64,000 nt of DNA from positions 1 through 64,000 of the forward strand of contig SVNK01000004.1 in the NCBI GenBank assembly GCA_015066935.1. The letters run 5' to 3'. This document shows positions 54,063-62,824 of this stretch, piece after piece; the first letter of the stretch is position 1, and every line of letters starts with the position of its first letter. A program made the translations under genes and the position numbers. The notes below the pieces were generated by a model. The model was not told the origin of the DNA. It worked only from the letters and a program-made list of their open reading frames with translations, and made no database searches. The stretch comes from Ruminococcus sp. (GTDB lineage: Bacteria; Bacillota; Clostridia; Oscillospirales; Ruminococcaceae).

Positions 54063-55358
54063 ATGAAAACAGTTTACACCTGCTTCTGCACCGATATAAT
54101 TCACGAGGGACACCTCAATATAATCGAACAGGCAAAAAAGCTCGGAAGCGTTACAATCGGTGCTCTCAGTGACAAAGCACTCATCCGCTACAACAAATTC
54201 CCTACAATTTCTCAGGAAGAAAGAATCCGTCTTTATACGTCTCTTGACGGCGTTGACAGAGTGGTGGTTCAGGACAGCATGGTTTATGAAGACGTAATCT
54301 CATCTCTGAAGCCTGACTACGTTCTTCACGGCGATAACTGGAGGAATGGTCCCGAAGCCGCAATCAGAGCCAACGTCCTCAGACTTCTTGAAGAATACGG
54401 CGGCGAACTTATCGAAATCCCCTACACACGAAATGAAAACGTGAAAAAAATAGATTCACAGCTCAAAGAGAAGCTTTCTATGCCCGAATACCGCAGAAAG
54501 CGTCTCAGACAGCTTATTGATATGTGTCCCGTTGTAAAGACAATAGAGGCTCACAGTGGTCTTACAGGTCTTATTGCTGAAAAGACGGTTGTCGAGAACA
54601 ACGGTCACCTCGACCAGTTCGACGCTATGTGGGTAAGTTCTCTGTGCGACTCAACAGCAAAGGGCAAGCCCGACATCGAGCTTGTTGATATGTCATCACG
54701 TCTGCGTACAATCGACGACATCATGGAGGTCACAACAAAGCCAATTATTCTCGACGGCGATACCGGCGGACTTACCGAGCATTTCATCTACAACGTCAGA
54801 ACCCTTGAACGTATGGGCGTTTCTGCCGTTATTATCGAGGATAAAACTGGTCTCAAGAAGAATTCTCTGTTCGGTACGGAAGTTGAGCAGACTCAGGATT
54901 CCATTGAGAATTTCTGCGAAAAAATCAAAGCGGGAAAGCGTGTTCAGCTTACCGATGATTTCATGATTATTGCCCGTATTGAAAGTCTTATCCTTGAACG
55001 TGGAATGGAGGACGCTCTCACACGTGCTTTTGCGTACGTTGACGCAGGCGTTGACGGAATCATGATTCACAGCCGCCGCAAGGAGCCTGATGAAATCTTC
55101 GAATTCTGTGACAAGTTCCGTGAAAAGGTAAAGGATATACCGATTGTCGTTGTCCCGACTTCCTATAATCAGGTTACAGAGGACGAACTCTCAGCTCACG
55201 GCGTAAACATCGTAATCTATGCAAACCAGCTTACAAGAAGTGCGTTCCCTGCCATGCAGCAGACCGCTGAGGACATTCTCCGCAATCACCGTGCCAAGGA
55301 AGTTGACGACAGACTCATGTCCATCAAGCATATCATCACGCTCATTGACGAGCTTTAA
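54063..55358 (+). CDS. pepM: Cytidylyltransferase-PEP phosphomutase fusion
   Basis: A 431-residue two-domain protein. Residues 1-135 are a small nucleotidyltransferase fold (CTDIIHEGHLNIIEQAK, HxGH motif; PTISQEERI). Residues 150-431 are the PepM barrel of the isocitrate lyase superfamily, with DGDTGG metal site and the loop EDKTGLKKNS in place of the usual EDKxxPKxNS. PepM isomerises PEP to phosphonopyruvate, the committed step to nearly all phosphonates. Such N-terminal fusions occur in other bacteria. With the LicC-like gene, the cluster contains two cytidylyltransferase folds. Confidence 0.93.
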   Translation: MKTVYTCFCTDIIHEGHLNIIEQAKKLGSVTIGALSDKALIRYNKFPTISQEERIRLYTSLDGVDRVVVQDSMVYEDVISSLKPDYVLHGDNWRNGPEAAIRANVLRLLEEYGGELIEIPYTRNENVKKIDSQLKEKLSMPEYRRKRLRQLIDMCPVVKTIEAHSGLTGLIAEKTVVENNGHLDQFDAMWVSSLCDSTAKGKPDIELVDMSSRLRTIDDIMEVTTKPIILDGDTGGLTEHFIYNVRTLERMGVSAVIIEDKTGLKKNSLFGTEVEQTQDSIENFCEKIKAGKRVQLTDDFMIIARIESLILERGMEDALTRAFAYVDAGVDGIMIHSRRKEPDEIFEFCDKFREKVKDIPIVVVPTSYNQVTEDELSAHGVNIVIYANQLTRSAFPAMQQTAEDILRNHRAKEVDDRLMSIKHIITLIDEL

Positions 55359-55376
55359 ATCAAACGGAGTAATATT

Positions 55377-56501
55377 ATGAAAGTAGAAAAGCTTACCGAG
55401 ATTATCGGCTCGGATTTTTATACGGGAGTCCCCGATTCCCAGCTCAAGGCACTCTGCAACTACCTCATGAACACATACGGCATCGACAAGGCTCACCACA
55501 TTATCGCTGCCAACGAGGGAAGCTGTACTGCTCTTGCAGCAGGCTACCATCTTGCAACGGGAAAGCTTCCCGTTGTATATATGCAGAATTCAGGCGAGGG
55601 CAATATCATTAACCCTGCGGCATCACTGCTCAGCGACAAGGTGTACGCAATCCCAATGATCTTCATTATCGGCTGGAGAGGCGAACCCGGAGTCCACGAT
55701 GAACCTCAGCACATCTATCAGGGCGAGGTTACAGTAAAGCTCCTCGACGACATGAATATTCCTTCATTCATTATCAGCAAGGATACAACTGACGAAGAAG
55801 CTGCCGAAGCCATGTCAGACTTCCGCAAAGTCCTCTCAGAGGGCAGACAGGCTGCTTTCGTCATCAGAAAGGGTGCCCTTTCGTACAGCGAGGACGTTGA
55901 ATATAAGAACAGCAACACCATGGTACGTGAAGAAATTATCAGACATATTGCTGCGGCATCAGGTGAAGCTCCTGTTGTTTCGACTACAGGCAAGGCAAGC
56001 CGTGAGCTGTTCGAAATACGTGAAGCAAACGGTCAGAGTCACAAGTATGACTTCCTTACAGTCGGCTCAATGGGTCACAGCTCATCAATCGCACTCGGAA
56101 TCGCACTGAACAAGCCTGATACTAAGGTCTGGTGCATCGACGGAGACGGTGCTGTTCTCATGCATATGGGAGCCATGGCTGTTCTCGGAGCAAATGCTCC
56201 TGAGAATCTTATCCACGTTGTTATCAACAACGGTGCTCATGAGACTGTCGGCGGTATGCCTACTGTTGCGGAAACCATTGATATTCCCGCAATCGCCAAG
56301 GCTTGCGGATATAAATATGCAGTCTGTGCCGACAGCTTCGAAGTCCTCGACAAAGAACTTGAAGCCGCAAAAAATCGCAGCGGACTTTCACTGATTGAGG
56401 TGAAATGCTCAATCGGTGCAAGGGACAACCTCGGCAGACCTACAACAACTGCCCTTGAAAACAAGAATAATTTCATGGAATATCTCAGCGAACTCAAATA
56501 A
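55377..56501 (+). CDS. Phosphonopyruvate decarboxylase
   Basis: A 374-residue TPP-dependent enzyme. The N-terminal half binds the pyrimidine side (GVPDSQLKAL, AANEGSCTALAAGYHLATG), and the C-terminal half carries the pyrophosphate motif WCIDGDGAVLMHMGAM ending VINNGAHETVGG. It decarboxylates phosphonopyruvate to phosphonoacetaldehyde, making the otherwise uphill PepM reaction irreversible. It completes PEP to 2-AEP with PepM and PhnW. Confidence 0.95.
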   Translation: MKVEKLTEIIGSDFYTGVPDSQLKALCNYLMNTYGIDKAHHIIAANEGSCTALAAGYHLATGKLPVVYMQNSGEGNIINPAASLLSDKVYAIPMIFIIGWRGEPGVHDEPQHIYQGEVTVKLLDDMNIPSFIISKDTTDEEAAEAMSDFRKVLSEGRQAAFVIRKGALSYSEDVEYKNSNTMVREEIIRHIAAASGEAPVVSTTGKASRELFEIREANGQSHKYDFLTVGSMGHSSSIALGIALNKPDTKVWCIDGDGAVLMHMGAMAVLGANAPENLIHVVINNGAHETVGGMPTVAETIDIPAIAKACGYKYAVCADSFEVLDKELEAAKNRSGLSLIEVKCSIGARDNLGRPTTTALENKNNFMEYLSELK

Positions 56502-56518
56502 TTTATCTCGGAGGAAAA

Positions 56519-58120
56519 ATGATTACAGTTACAAATGTAAGCGTCCAGTTCGGAGGCTCAACACTTTTTAAAAACGTAAACCTTAAATTCACAAACGGCA
56601 ACTGCTACGGCGTAATCGGTGCAAACGGCGCAGGAAAGTCCACATTTCTCCGTGTACTCTGCGGTGAACTTGACCCTGCATCGGGTGAGGTCATAATCCC
56701 CAAGGAGGAGCGTCTCAGCGTCCTCAAACAGGACCACTTCGCCTACGACGAATATACCGTACTCGATACCGTAATTATGGGAAATCCCCGTCTTTACGAG
56801 ATTATGCAGGAAAAAGACGCTCTCTATGCAAAGGAGGACTTCTCCGACGAGGACGGCGTAAGAGCTTCCGAACTTGAAGGTGAATTTGCCGAGCTTAACG
56901 GCTGGGAAGCTGAATCTGACGCCTCAAAGCTCATTCAGGGACTCGGACTTTCCGAGGATATCCTCTACAGCACAATGGCTTCGCTTTCAGGTAACGAAAA
57001 GGTGAAGGTTCTCCTTGCACAGGCACTTTTCGGAAATCCCGACATTATCCTTCTTGACGAGCCTACAAACCACCTCGACATAGATGCCGTAAAATGGCTT
57101 GAGGAGTTCCTCTCTGAATATTTCGGAACAGTTATCGTTGTATCGCATGACCGTCACTTCCTCAATAACGTCTGCACCCACATCGTCGATATCGACTACA
57201 ACAAAATCAAAATGTACGTCGGAAACTACGAGTTCTGGTACGAGTCAAGTCAGCTCATCCAGCGTATGATCAAGCAGCAGAACAAGAAGAACGAGGAAAA
57301 AATCAAGGAGCTGAAAGAGTTTATTTCCCGATTTTCAGCCAACAAGTCCAAGTCGAATCAGGCAACCTCAAGACGTAAGCTCATCGAAAAGCTCACTGTT
57401 GAGGAGCTTCCCGCTTCAAGCCGACGCTACCCGTTTATCGGCTTTGATATGGACAGAGAACTCGGCAAGGACGTGCTTCAGGTTGAGGGAATCAGCAAAA
57501 CTGTTGACGGTGTAAAGCTCCTCGACAACGTAAGCTTCACTCTCGGCAGAACCGATAAAGTCGCCTTCATCGGAGAAAGCGAACAGGCCATCACAATGCT
57601 GTTCAAGATTCTCATGGAGGAGGAACAGCCTGATTCGGGTACATTCAAGTGGGGCGTTTCAACCTCGACATCATACATGCCCGTCGATAATTCGGAGTAT
57701 TTCAACGGCTGTGAACTCTCAATCCTCGAATGGATACGTCAGTACTCCGTAAAGGACGAAACTGAAACATATCTCAGAGGCTTCCTCGGCAGAATGCTCT
57801 TCTCGGGCGACGATGTCTATAAGCCGGTTAATGTACTCTCAGGAGGCGAAAAAGTACGCTGTATGTTCTCACGAATGATGCTTTTCGGCTCAAACGTGCT
57901 GATTCTTGACCGTCCAACAAACCACCTCGACCTCGAAAGCATTACCGCAGTCAATAACAGCCTTGTAAACTTCAAGGGAGTTGTGATTCTCGCTTCTCAT
58001 GACCACGAAATCCTACAGACAACTGCGAACCGTATCATCGAAATCACTCCCGAAGGCTGCATCGACAGACAGGGTACCTATGAGGACTTCATGGAATTCC
58101 GCAAAAATTCCCAGCAATAA
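56519..58120 (+). CDS. ABC-F family ATPase with degenerate second domain
   Basis: A 533-residue protein with two ABC domains and no membrane segment, like translation-acting ABC-F proteins of the YbiT/YkpA group. Domain 1 is intact: GANGAGKST, LSGNE and LLDEPTNHLDID. The linker is basic and helical (about 250-300). In domain 2 the Walker A reads GESEQAITML without the Lys, and Walker B ends LDRPTNHLD with Arg in place of catalytic Glu, so only the first site should hydrolyse ATP normally. It follows the phosphonate genes by 17 bp but need not share their function. Confidence 0.88.
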   Translation: MITVTNVSVQFGGSTLFKNVNLKFTNGNCYGVIGANGAGKSTFLRVLCGELDPASGEVIIPKEERLSVLKQDHFAYDEYTVLDTVIMGNPRLYEIMQEKDALYAKEDFSDEDGVRASELEGEFAELNGWEAESDASKLIQGLGLSEDILYSTMASLSGNEKVKVLLAQALFGNPDIILLDEPTNHLDIDAVKWLEEFLSEYFGTVIVVSHDRHFLNNVCTHIVDIDYNKIKMYVGNYEFWYESSQLIQRMIKQQNKKNEEKIKELKEFISRFSANKSKSNQATSRRKLIEKLTVEELPASSRRYPFIGFDMDRELGKDVLQVEGISKTVDGVKLLDNVSFTLGRTDKVAFIGESEQAITMLFKILMEEEQPDSGTFKWGVSTSTSYMPVDNSEYFNGCELSILEWIRQYSVKDETETYLRGFLGRMLFSGDDVYKPVNVLSGGEKVRCMFSRMMLFGSNVLILDRPTNHLDLESITAVNNSLVNFKGVVILASHDHEILQTTANRIIEITPEGCIDRQGTYEDFMEFRKNSQQ

Positions 58121-58129
58121 TTCAAATAC

Positions 58130-58170
58130 AAAAAGAGCCATTGTACCGTATTGATACAATGGCTCTTTTT
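58130..58170. terminator. Bidirectional terminator
   Basis: AAAAAGAGCCATTGTA (58130-58145) and its complement (58155-58170) form a 16-bp perfect stem with U-runs on both strands, between the convergent ABC-F and glycosylase genes. Its right arm overlaps the glycosylase stop. Confidence 0.95.
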
Positions 58171-58690
58171 ACGGTTGGGAGTCCATAATGAATCTCCACT
58201 CGATATTTTTCCAGTAGTCGCCTGCGTAGTCAATGCCGACTCTGGGAGCAGTTCTGATTTTCGGACGGAATCCGTCGTCCTCAATCCATATACGAGTGTT
58301 GCCGTCAATCAGCTGACCGTTAAAACTGCCGTCAACTCCGAGATATTTTGTAAGTTTTGCAGGACCTTTTTTATTGACTCCCGCACGGATAAGGACTCCC
58401 TGCGGCTGTTCTTTTTCGCCCGTAATGACATTCATCAGCCAGTGCATCCCGTAGCAGAGATACACATAAATCACGCCGCTTTCACCATAGAGAAGTTCTG
58501 TCCGTTTTGTCCTGCCCTTTGAAGCATGACAGCCCTTATCCTCCTCACCGCAGTAAGCCTCGGTCTCGGAAATTCGCTCACGAAGTTCCGTTCCGTCCTC
58601 CAGACGACAGACAATAATCTTGCCTACAAGGTCGGGAGCGACCTCAAGGGCGTCACGTCTGAAAAAGTCTCCCGTAAGTTTCACACTCAT
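58169..58690 (-). CDS. 3-methyladenine DNA glycosylase (AAG/MPG family)
   Basis: A 173-residue alkylpurine DNA glycosylase. FFRRDALEVAPDLVGK opens the fold, ISETEAYCGEEDKGCHAS carries the catalytic Glu, and VYLCYGMHWLMNV and GPAKLTKYLG are family motifs. It initiates base-excision repair of alkylated purines. It follows rqcH by two bases in the same operon. Confidence 0.96.
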   Translation of the reverse strand: MSVKLTGDFFRRDALEVAPDLVGKIIVCRLEDGTELRERISETEAYCGEEDKGCHASKGRTKRTELLYGESGVIYVYLCYGMHWLMNVITGEKEQPQGVLIRAGVNKKGPAKLTKYLGVDGSFNGQLIDGNTRIWIEDDGFRPKIRTAPRVGIDYAGDYWKNIEWRFIMDSQP

Positions 58691-58692
58691 GA

Positions 58693-60444
58693 TTATACCC
58701 TCAGTGCAGCTTCAAGCTCAGCGTCGGGCTTCACGAAAGCTGTCCTGTAATTTGTAAAAATCACCTTGCCGGGCTTTGCACCTGTCGGTTTTTTCACAAA
58801 TCTGGCAAGGCAGTAGTCCACGGGAACAAGTCCGGAATTACGTCCCTTGCTGTTGACTGCGGCAATAATCGCAGCCTCCTCAATTGTTTTATCGGGAGGT
58901 GTTTCGCCGTCGGTCACTATAATCACATGTGACCCCGTTATTGCCTGCGTATGGAGCCAGATGTCGGTTTTTTCAGCGAATTTCAGAGTAAGCTGGTCAT
59001 TCTGGCAGTTATTTCTTCCCACAAGAATCGTATATCCGTCAGAGGACTTATATTCAATCGGAGGAAGTGCCTTGGGAGGCTTCGCCTTTCCCGACGACGC
59101 CTTTATATAACCTTGTTCACGCAGTTCAAGCCGCAGCTGAATAATATCGTTCTCTGATGTTGCTCTTGTAAGCGAGTCAAGAACACTGTCAAGATATTGA
59201 AGCTCCTCCTCACCCTTTTCAATCTGTTCAGTCAGCTTCTCCTCAGCTGTCACAGATTTTTTATATTCATTATAATAATGCTGAGCATTCTGTGCGGGAG
59301 TTTTTCTCACATCAAGCTCAATCCTGATCTGCGGACACTCCTCATCGTAGAAATTTTCAAGAACTGTGGAACTTTCGCCCTTGCTGATACGATACATATT
59401 CGCAGATATCAGGTCTCCGCAAAGCTTGTAATGGTCTTTTTCCGCACACTTTCCAAGCTCCTCACGCTGTACCGAAAGACGTCGCATTGTACGGTCATTG
59501 AGATTAATCAGCAATCTGAAAAGGTCATTGGCACGCTGTTTTGTTCTTGCAGCACGGTCACGCTCGGAGTAAAAATAGTCAAGAAGTGCACACCCTGAAG
59601 GGAGTTCCTTCGTATACATCAGCGTACCGAACTGCGAAAGTCTGATAAACGAAAAGTCTTTCAGCTGTCCGTCCCTTGTGCTGACCGCAGAAAAGCAGCA
59701 GTCACCGTCGATAAGCTGCTCACGTGTACGCTTGACTGCAAAAAGAAGTCTGTCAAGTGCATCACCCTGAATACTTCCGCTTTCAAGATGGGTTCCCCTG
59801 CCTGCAAAAAAGGTCCACTCACGAGCGAGAATCGGTGATATACCCTCAAAAATGCGAATCAGTACCTTTGAAAGCTCTCCGTTATCTGCCGACTTCAGAG
59901 CCGTCTTAATCTCCTCACTGTCAGCCTCAAGGAAATTCAGACGTTCCCCTCTCGGAGGAAGCGTATATTTCATACCCGGAAGCACCAGTCTTTCACGTGA
60001 CATTTCCTCGTCAACACGCTTGATGCTGTCAATGACTCTGCCCTCGTTATTTATGATTATGAGATTTGAACAACGTCCCATTATCTCGCAGGCAAGCGTC
60101 ACAGTAACAATGTCGCCAAGCTCATTGACACACTCAAAATCAAGAAAGAGAATTCGCTCAAGACCGTCCTGACGGATTCCGACAAGCTTTCCGCTTCCGA
60201 GATGCTTACGCAGAAGCATACAGAACATGGGCGGAGTCTGGGGATTATCTACGGTATTTTCGGTAATATGGACTCTGGCACTGGCTGCGTTTGCAGAGAT
60301 ATAGAGCTTTTTTCCGCCGTTTCGTGTTCGGAGCGAAATGATAATTTCCTCTCTTGAAGGCTGATGTATTTTTTCCACCCTGCCTCCGATAAGCGAGCTC
60401 AGCTCGTTTCTGATTGCATAAAGAAATGCACCGTCAAGTGCCAT
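58693..60444 (-). CDS. rqcH: Rqc2 homologue RqcH (NFACT protein)
   Basis: A 583-residue NFACT protein: NFACT-N (MALDGAFLYAIRNELSSLIGGRVEKIHQPSREEIIISLR), a helix-hairpin-helix and coiled-coil middle (about 360-440), and the C-terminal NFACT-R domain (LVGRNNCQNDQLTLKF, DIWLHTQAITGSHVII). RqcH recruits tRNA-Ala to stalled 50S subunits and adds C-terminal alanine tails to trapped chains for degradation. Older names call it fibronectin-binding protein. Confidence 0.95.
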   Translation of the reverse strand: MALDGAFLYAIRNELSSLIGGRVEKIHQPSREEIIISLRTRNGGKKLYISANAASARVHITENTVDNPQTPPMFCMLLRKHLGSGKLVGIRQDGLERILFLDFECVNELGDIVTVTLACEIMGRCSNLIIINNEGRVIDSIKRVDEEMSRERLVLPGMKYTLPPRGERLNFLEADSEEIKTALKSADNGELSKVLIRIFEGISPILAREWTFFAGRGTHLESGSIQGDALDRLLFAVKRTREQLIDGDCCFSAVSTRDGQLKDFSFIRLSQFGTLMYTKELPSGCALLDYFYSERDRAARTKQRANDLFRLLINLNDRTMRRLSVQREELGKCAEKDHYKLCGDLISANMYRISKGESSTVLENFYDEECPQIRIELDVRKTPAQNAQHYYNEYKKSVTAEEKLTEQIEKGEEELQYLDSVLDSLTRATSENDIIQLRLELREQGYIKASSGKAKPPKALPPIEYKSSDGYTILVGRNNCQNDQLTLKFAEKTDIWLHTQAITGSHVIIVTDGETPPDKTIEEAAIIAAVNSKGRNSGLVPVDYCLARFVKKPTGAKPGKVIFTNYRTAFVKPDAELEAALRV

Positions 60445-60477
60445 ATAATCTCTCCTTATTAAAAGTATTTGCTGTGT

Positions 60478-61926
60478 TTATATGTAAACGCACGGGTCTA
60501 CCGAGCTTTCGGCGATTTCCACGTCAAGAAGCGGGAATTTCTCCTCAAGAACACGTCTGAGTTCTCTCAGTACGAGGTTTTCCGTATGGAAATGTCCGCA
60601 ATCGAACAATGTTATGTACTGATTATTCGCATCAATCCACACATCATGCTTGACGTCACCTGTTATCATTCCGCTGCAATTCTTCTCAATGGCAAGACCG
60701 AGCATCGAGCCACCTGAACCTGAACAAATTGCAATTTTTGATAACTGCTTGCGATTTCGGCTGTTTGTCCTGACGTAACTGCATCCAAAAATCTCCTTTA
60801 GTATTTCAGCAAGCTCCTCACAGCCGATTGATTCTTTAAGTTCAATAATCCATCCGAGATTCTTCAGCATTCCTATTTCTTCGAATGGCAGTGGGTCGCC
60901 GTCTATTTCGAGCTTTTCAGAAAGTTTTTTCAGAATAACATCATTTGTACCGCCCATTGAAATGTCAAGATTTGTATGCATACAGATTGCAGCAATTCCT
61001 GCGTGAATAAGGTGGAAAACAGGATTATTGCGTCCGATTTTCTTCAACGGGTCAAAGATAACGGGATGATGAGAAATGATAAGGTCAGCTCTTTTTCTGC
61101 GTGCTTCGAACACTGCCTCTGATGTCACATCGAGACTCAGCAGAACCTTGCTGCACGACATGCTCATGTTCTCAACGAGCAGACCTGAATTGTCCCATTT
61201 TTCCTGGTCTGAAAACGGGTATTTCTCATCAAGGAAACTATAAATCTCCCTTATGCGCATCTCTTCAACACCTGACAGCAGCCGCTGACTCAATGCAGAA
61301 TAATGCAAAGCGTCCTCGGTTTTTCCCGATTTTTCAAGACCTTCAGCCGCTTTCGCAAGACGCTCCGCCTCCTTGCGACGGTATTTTGTACCAAGCTTAT
61401 CGCCTTCTTCGAAAAAGCCTGCTATCGACTCATACTCTGTAAGCCTGTGAAGTTCAAACGAGTTTTCAGCACACATTACTGTGTAGAGCTTCCCGTCTGC
61501 TTCCACAGCTTTTTCAGAAACTATCTCGAAAGTATGGTCATAGAGCCACTTTCTCAGAAGCTCAGGCTTGCTCATCGGCTGAAGAATCAAACGGATATTA
61601 CCACTCAGAATCACGCCGTTCTGCAATATGTGAATAATTGTTTCGCCGCCCATACCTGCGATGATTATATCGGTGACATTCTCCATATTCACATTCTGAA
61701 GTCCATCCGACAGAACAAGTTCTACATTCTCTGAAACACCGTATTTTTCCACTGTTCTTGCAGCTGATTCGAGTGGTCCGGGATTAATATCCGAAGCGAT
61801 TACCCTGCTGCACTTCCCCGAAGCAACAAGCTCAGCCGCAAGGTAAGCATGGTCAGTTCCAACGTCTACTGCGATTCCTTTTCCTGTGACGAAATCCGCA
61901 CAGGTTTTAAGTCTGTTATCAAGCAT
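60478..61926 (-). CDS. TrmK-Nif3 fusion: tRNA m1A22 methyltransferase joined to a Nif3-like protein
   Basis: A single 482-residue frame. Residues 1-215 are TrmK-like: RLKTCADFV, SAM loop VDVGTDHAYLAAELV, ASDINPGPLESA and the IIAGMGGETI motif, ending in a coiled coil. Residues 222-482 are the Nif3/YqfO dinuclear-metal domain, with ISHHPVIFDPLK, CMHTNLD and GDVKHDVWIDANN supplying metal ligands. In many Firmicutes trmK and yqfO are separate adjacent genes; here they are fused, and the Nif3 half lacks the usual PII-like insert. The sequence shows no stop or frame change at the junction. Confidence 0.92.
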   Translation of the reverse strand: MLDNRLKTCADFVTGKGIAVDVGTDHAYLAAELVASGKCSRVIASDINPGPLESAARTVEKYGVSENVELVLSDGLQNVNMENVTDIIIAGMGGETIIHILQNGVILSGNIRLILQPMSKPELLRKWLYDHTFEIVSEKAVEADGKLYTVMCAENSFELHRLTEYESIAGFFEEGDKLGTKYRRKEAERLAKAAEGLEKSGKTEDALHYSALSQRLLSGVEEMRIREIYSFLDEKYPFSDQEKWDNSGLLVENMSMSCSKVLLSLDVTSEAVFEARRKRADLIISHHPVIFDPLKKIGRNNPVFHLIHAGIAAICMHTNLDISMGGTNDVILKKLSEKLEIDGDPLPFEEIGMLKNLGWIIELKESIGCEELAEILKEIFGCSYVRTNSRNRKQLSKIAICSGSGGSMLGLAIEKNCSGMITGDVKHDVWIDANNQYITLFDCGHFHTENLVLRELRRVLEEKFPLLDVEIAESSVDPCVYI

Positions 61927-61943
61927 TCTGCACCTCTGTCAGT

Positions 61944-61976
61944 AAAAATAACAGCGTGCCGTTTTGTGACACGCTG
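61944..61976 (-). terminator. Terminator of the DUF1858 gene
   Basis: CAGCGTG and CACGCTG (7-bp stem, 11-base loop) are followed on the minus strand by TTATTTTT. Confidence 0.8.
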
Positions 61977-61983
61977 CGTTGTC

Positions 61984-62187
61984 TTATTCTTTTTCAGCAA
62001 AATGAGCATTCAGCTTAGCCACAAGAGCATCGGCATCTGTACCGTGAACAGCACATGCCTCCTCAATTGACTCGCCTCTTGAAGCCGGACATCCGAGACA
62101 GTGCATACCGATTTCAAGGAAATACGGTGCAACTTCAAAATCTGCATCGAGAATATCACCAATGATTGTATCCTTTGTTACCTGCAT
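61984..62187 (-). CDS. DUF1858 domain protein
   Basis: A 67-residue protein matching the DUF1858/redox-disulfide family: VTKDTIIGDILDADFEVAPYFLEIGMHCLGCPASRGESIEEA, with the conserved CLGC pair. The function is unknown; the CxxC suggests redox or metal binding, and such proteins are frequent in anaerobes. ATG 62187 has AAAGG nine bases upstream, better than in-frame ATGs at 62196 and 62205. Confidence 0.9.
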   Translation of the reverse strand: MQVTKDTIIGDILDADFEVAPYFLEIGMHCLGCPASRGESIEEACAVHGTDADALVAKLNAHFAEKE

Positions 62188-62346
62188 TTTATTCATCCTT
62201 TCCATGGAAAATCAAAGAAAAACCGTACAATTATTATTGCCGGAAAAGTGTCTGTTATTAAAATAAAGTCTGCACATCAGAAAATATGCAGCATTGACAC
62301 CATAAAAACGGCAGAAAAACAGTACGTTGTCTGTAAACAAAATCCG

Positions 62347-62369
62347 GGCACAGTCAGCAAGACTGTGCC
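62347..62369. terminator. Terminator after the zinc-ribbon gene
   Basis: GGCACAGTC and GACTGTGCC form a 9-bp stem with a five-base loop. The minus-strand tail is CCGGATTTTG. The rest of 62188-62388 shows no gene. Confidence 0.7.
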
Positions 62370-62388
62370 ACAGTTTTTGTAACTTTAA

Positions 62389-62664
62389 TTAAGCTTCATT
62401 CATCTTAGCAAAGCACTCGCTGCAGTAAACAGCTCTGCCTTCCTTGGGCTCAAAAGGAACCTTTGCCTCACCGCCGCAAGATGCACAAGTTGCAGTATAC
62501 ATAACTCTTTCAGCTCTGCCTGCATTCTTTCTTGCGTCACGGCAAGCCTTACATCTCTGAGGCTCATTTACAAAGCCTTTCTCTGCATAGAATTCCTGTT
62601 CGCCTGCAGTGAATACGAATTCATTTCCGCACTCCTTGCAAACTAATGTCTTGTCTTCGTACAT
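62389..62664 (-). CDS. Small double zinc-ribbon protein
   Basis: A 91-residue protein with four CxxC pairs, CKEC, CKAC, CASC and CSEC, enough for two zinc ribbons. The first half (CKECGNEFVFTAGEQEFYAEKGF...PQRCKACR) matches a probable zinc-ribbon family, and the second half (CASCGGEAKVPFEP...VYCSECF) the CxxC_CxxC type. It may bind nucleic acid or act as a metal store; no partner is evident. The start follows GAGGT. Confidence 0.92.
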   Translation of the reverse strand: MYEDKTLVCKECGNEFVFTAGEQEFYAEKGFVNEPQRCKACRDARKNAGRAERVMYTATCASCGGEAKVPFEPKEGRAVYCSECFAKMNEA

Positions 62665-62690
62665 TTTATATACCTCGCTTAAAATATTTG

Positions 62691-62752
62691 GACCACGATC
62701 GGATTCGCACCGATACCTTTGTAAAACAACGCTCTTATTAAGCTACACAGTC
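62691..62752 (-). other. Truncated tRNA-like element upstream of the zinc-ribbon gene
   Basis: On the minus strand, GACTGTG and CGTGGTC can pair as an acceptor with several wobbles. GCT...AGC forms a short D-arm, and ATCGG-TGCGAAT-CCGAT is a perfect T-arm with a near-canonical loop. Only 16 bases remain for the anticodon arm and variable region, too few for a seven-base anticodon loop. It is therefore a tRNA relic or a tRNA-like leader RNA, about 27 bases before the zinc-ribbon ATG. Confidence 0.45.
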
Positions 62753-62777
62753 ATTTCGATTCAATTAGTTTATATTA

Positions 62778-62810
62778 CCATTGCTGCTCCGGATTGCAGA
62801 GCAGCAATGG
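62778..62810. terminator. 12-bp hairpin after the DivIVA-like gene
   Basis: CCATTGCTGCTC and GAGCAGCAATGG form a perfect 12-bp stem with a nine-base loop, 14 bases beyond the stop. No clear U-run follows on either strand. Confidence 0.55.
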
Positions 62811-62824
62811 AATAACACAGAAAG

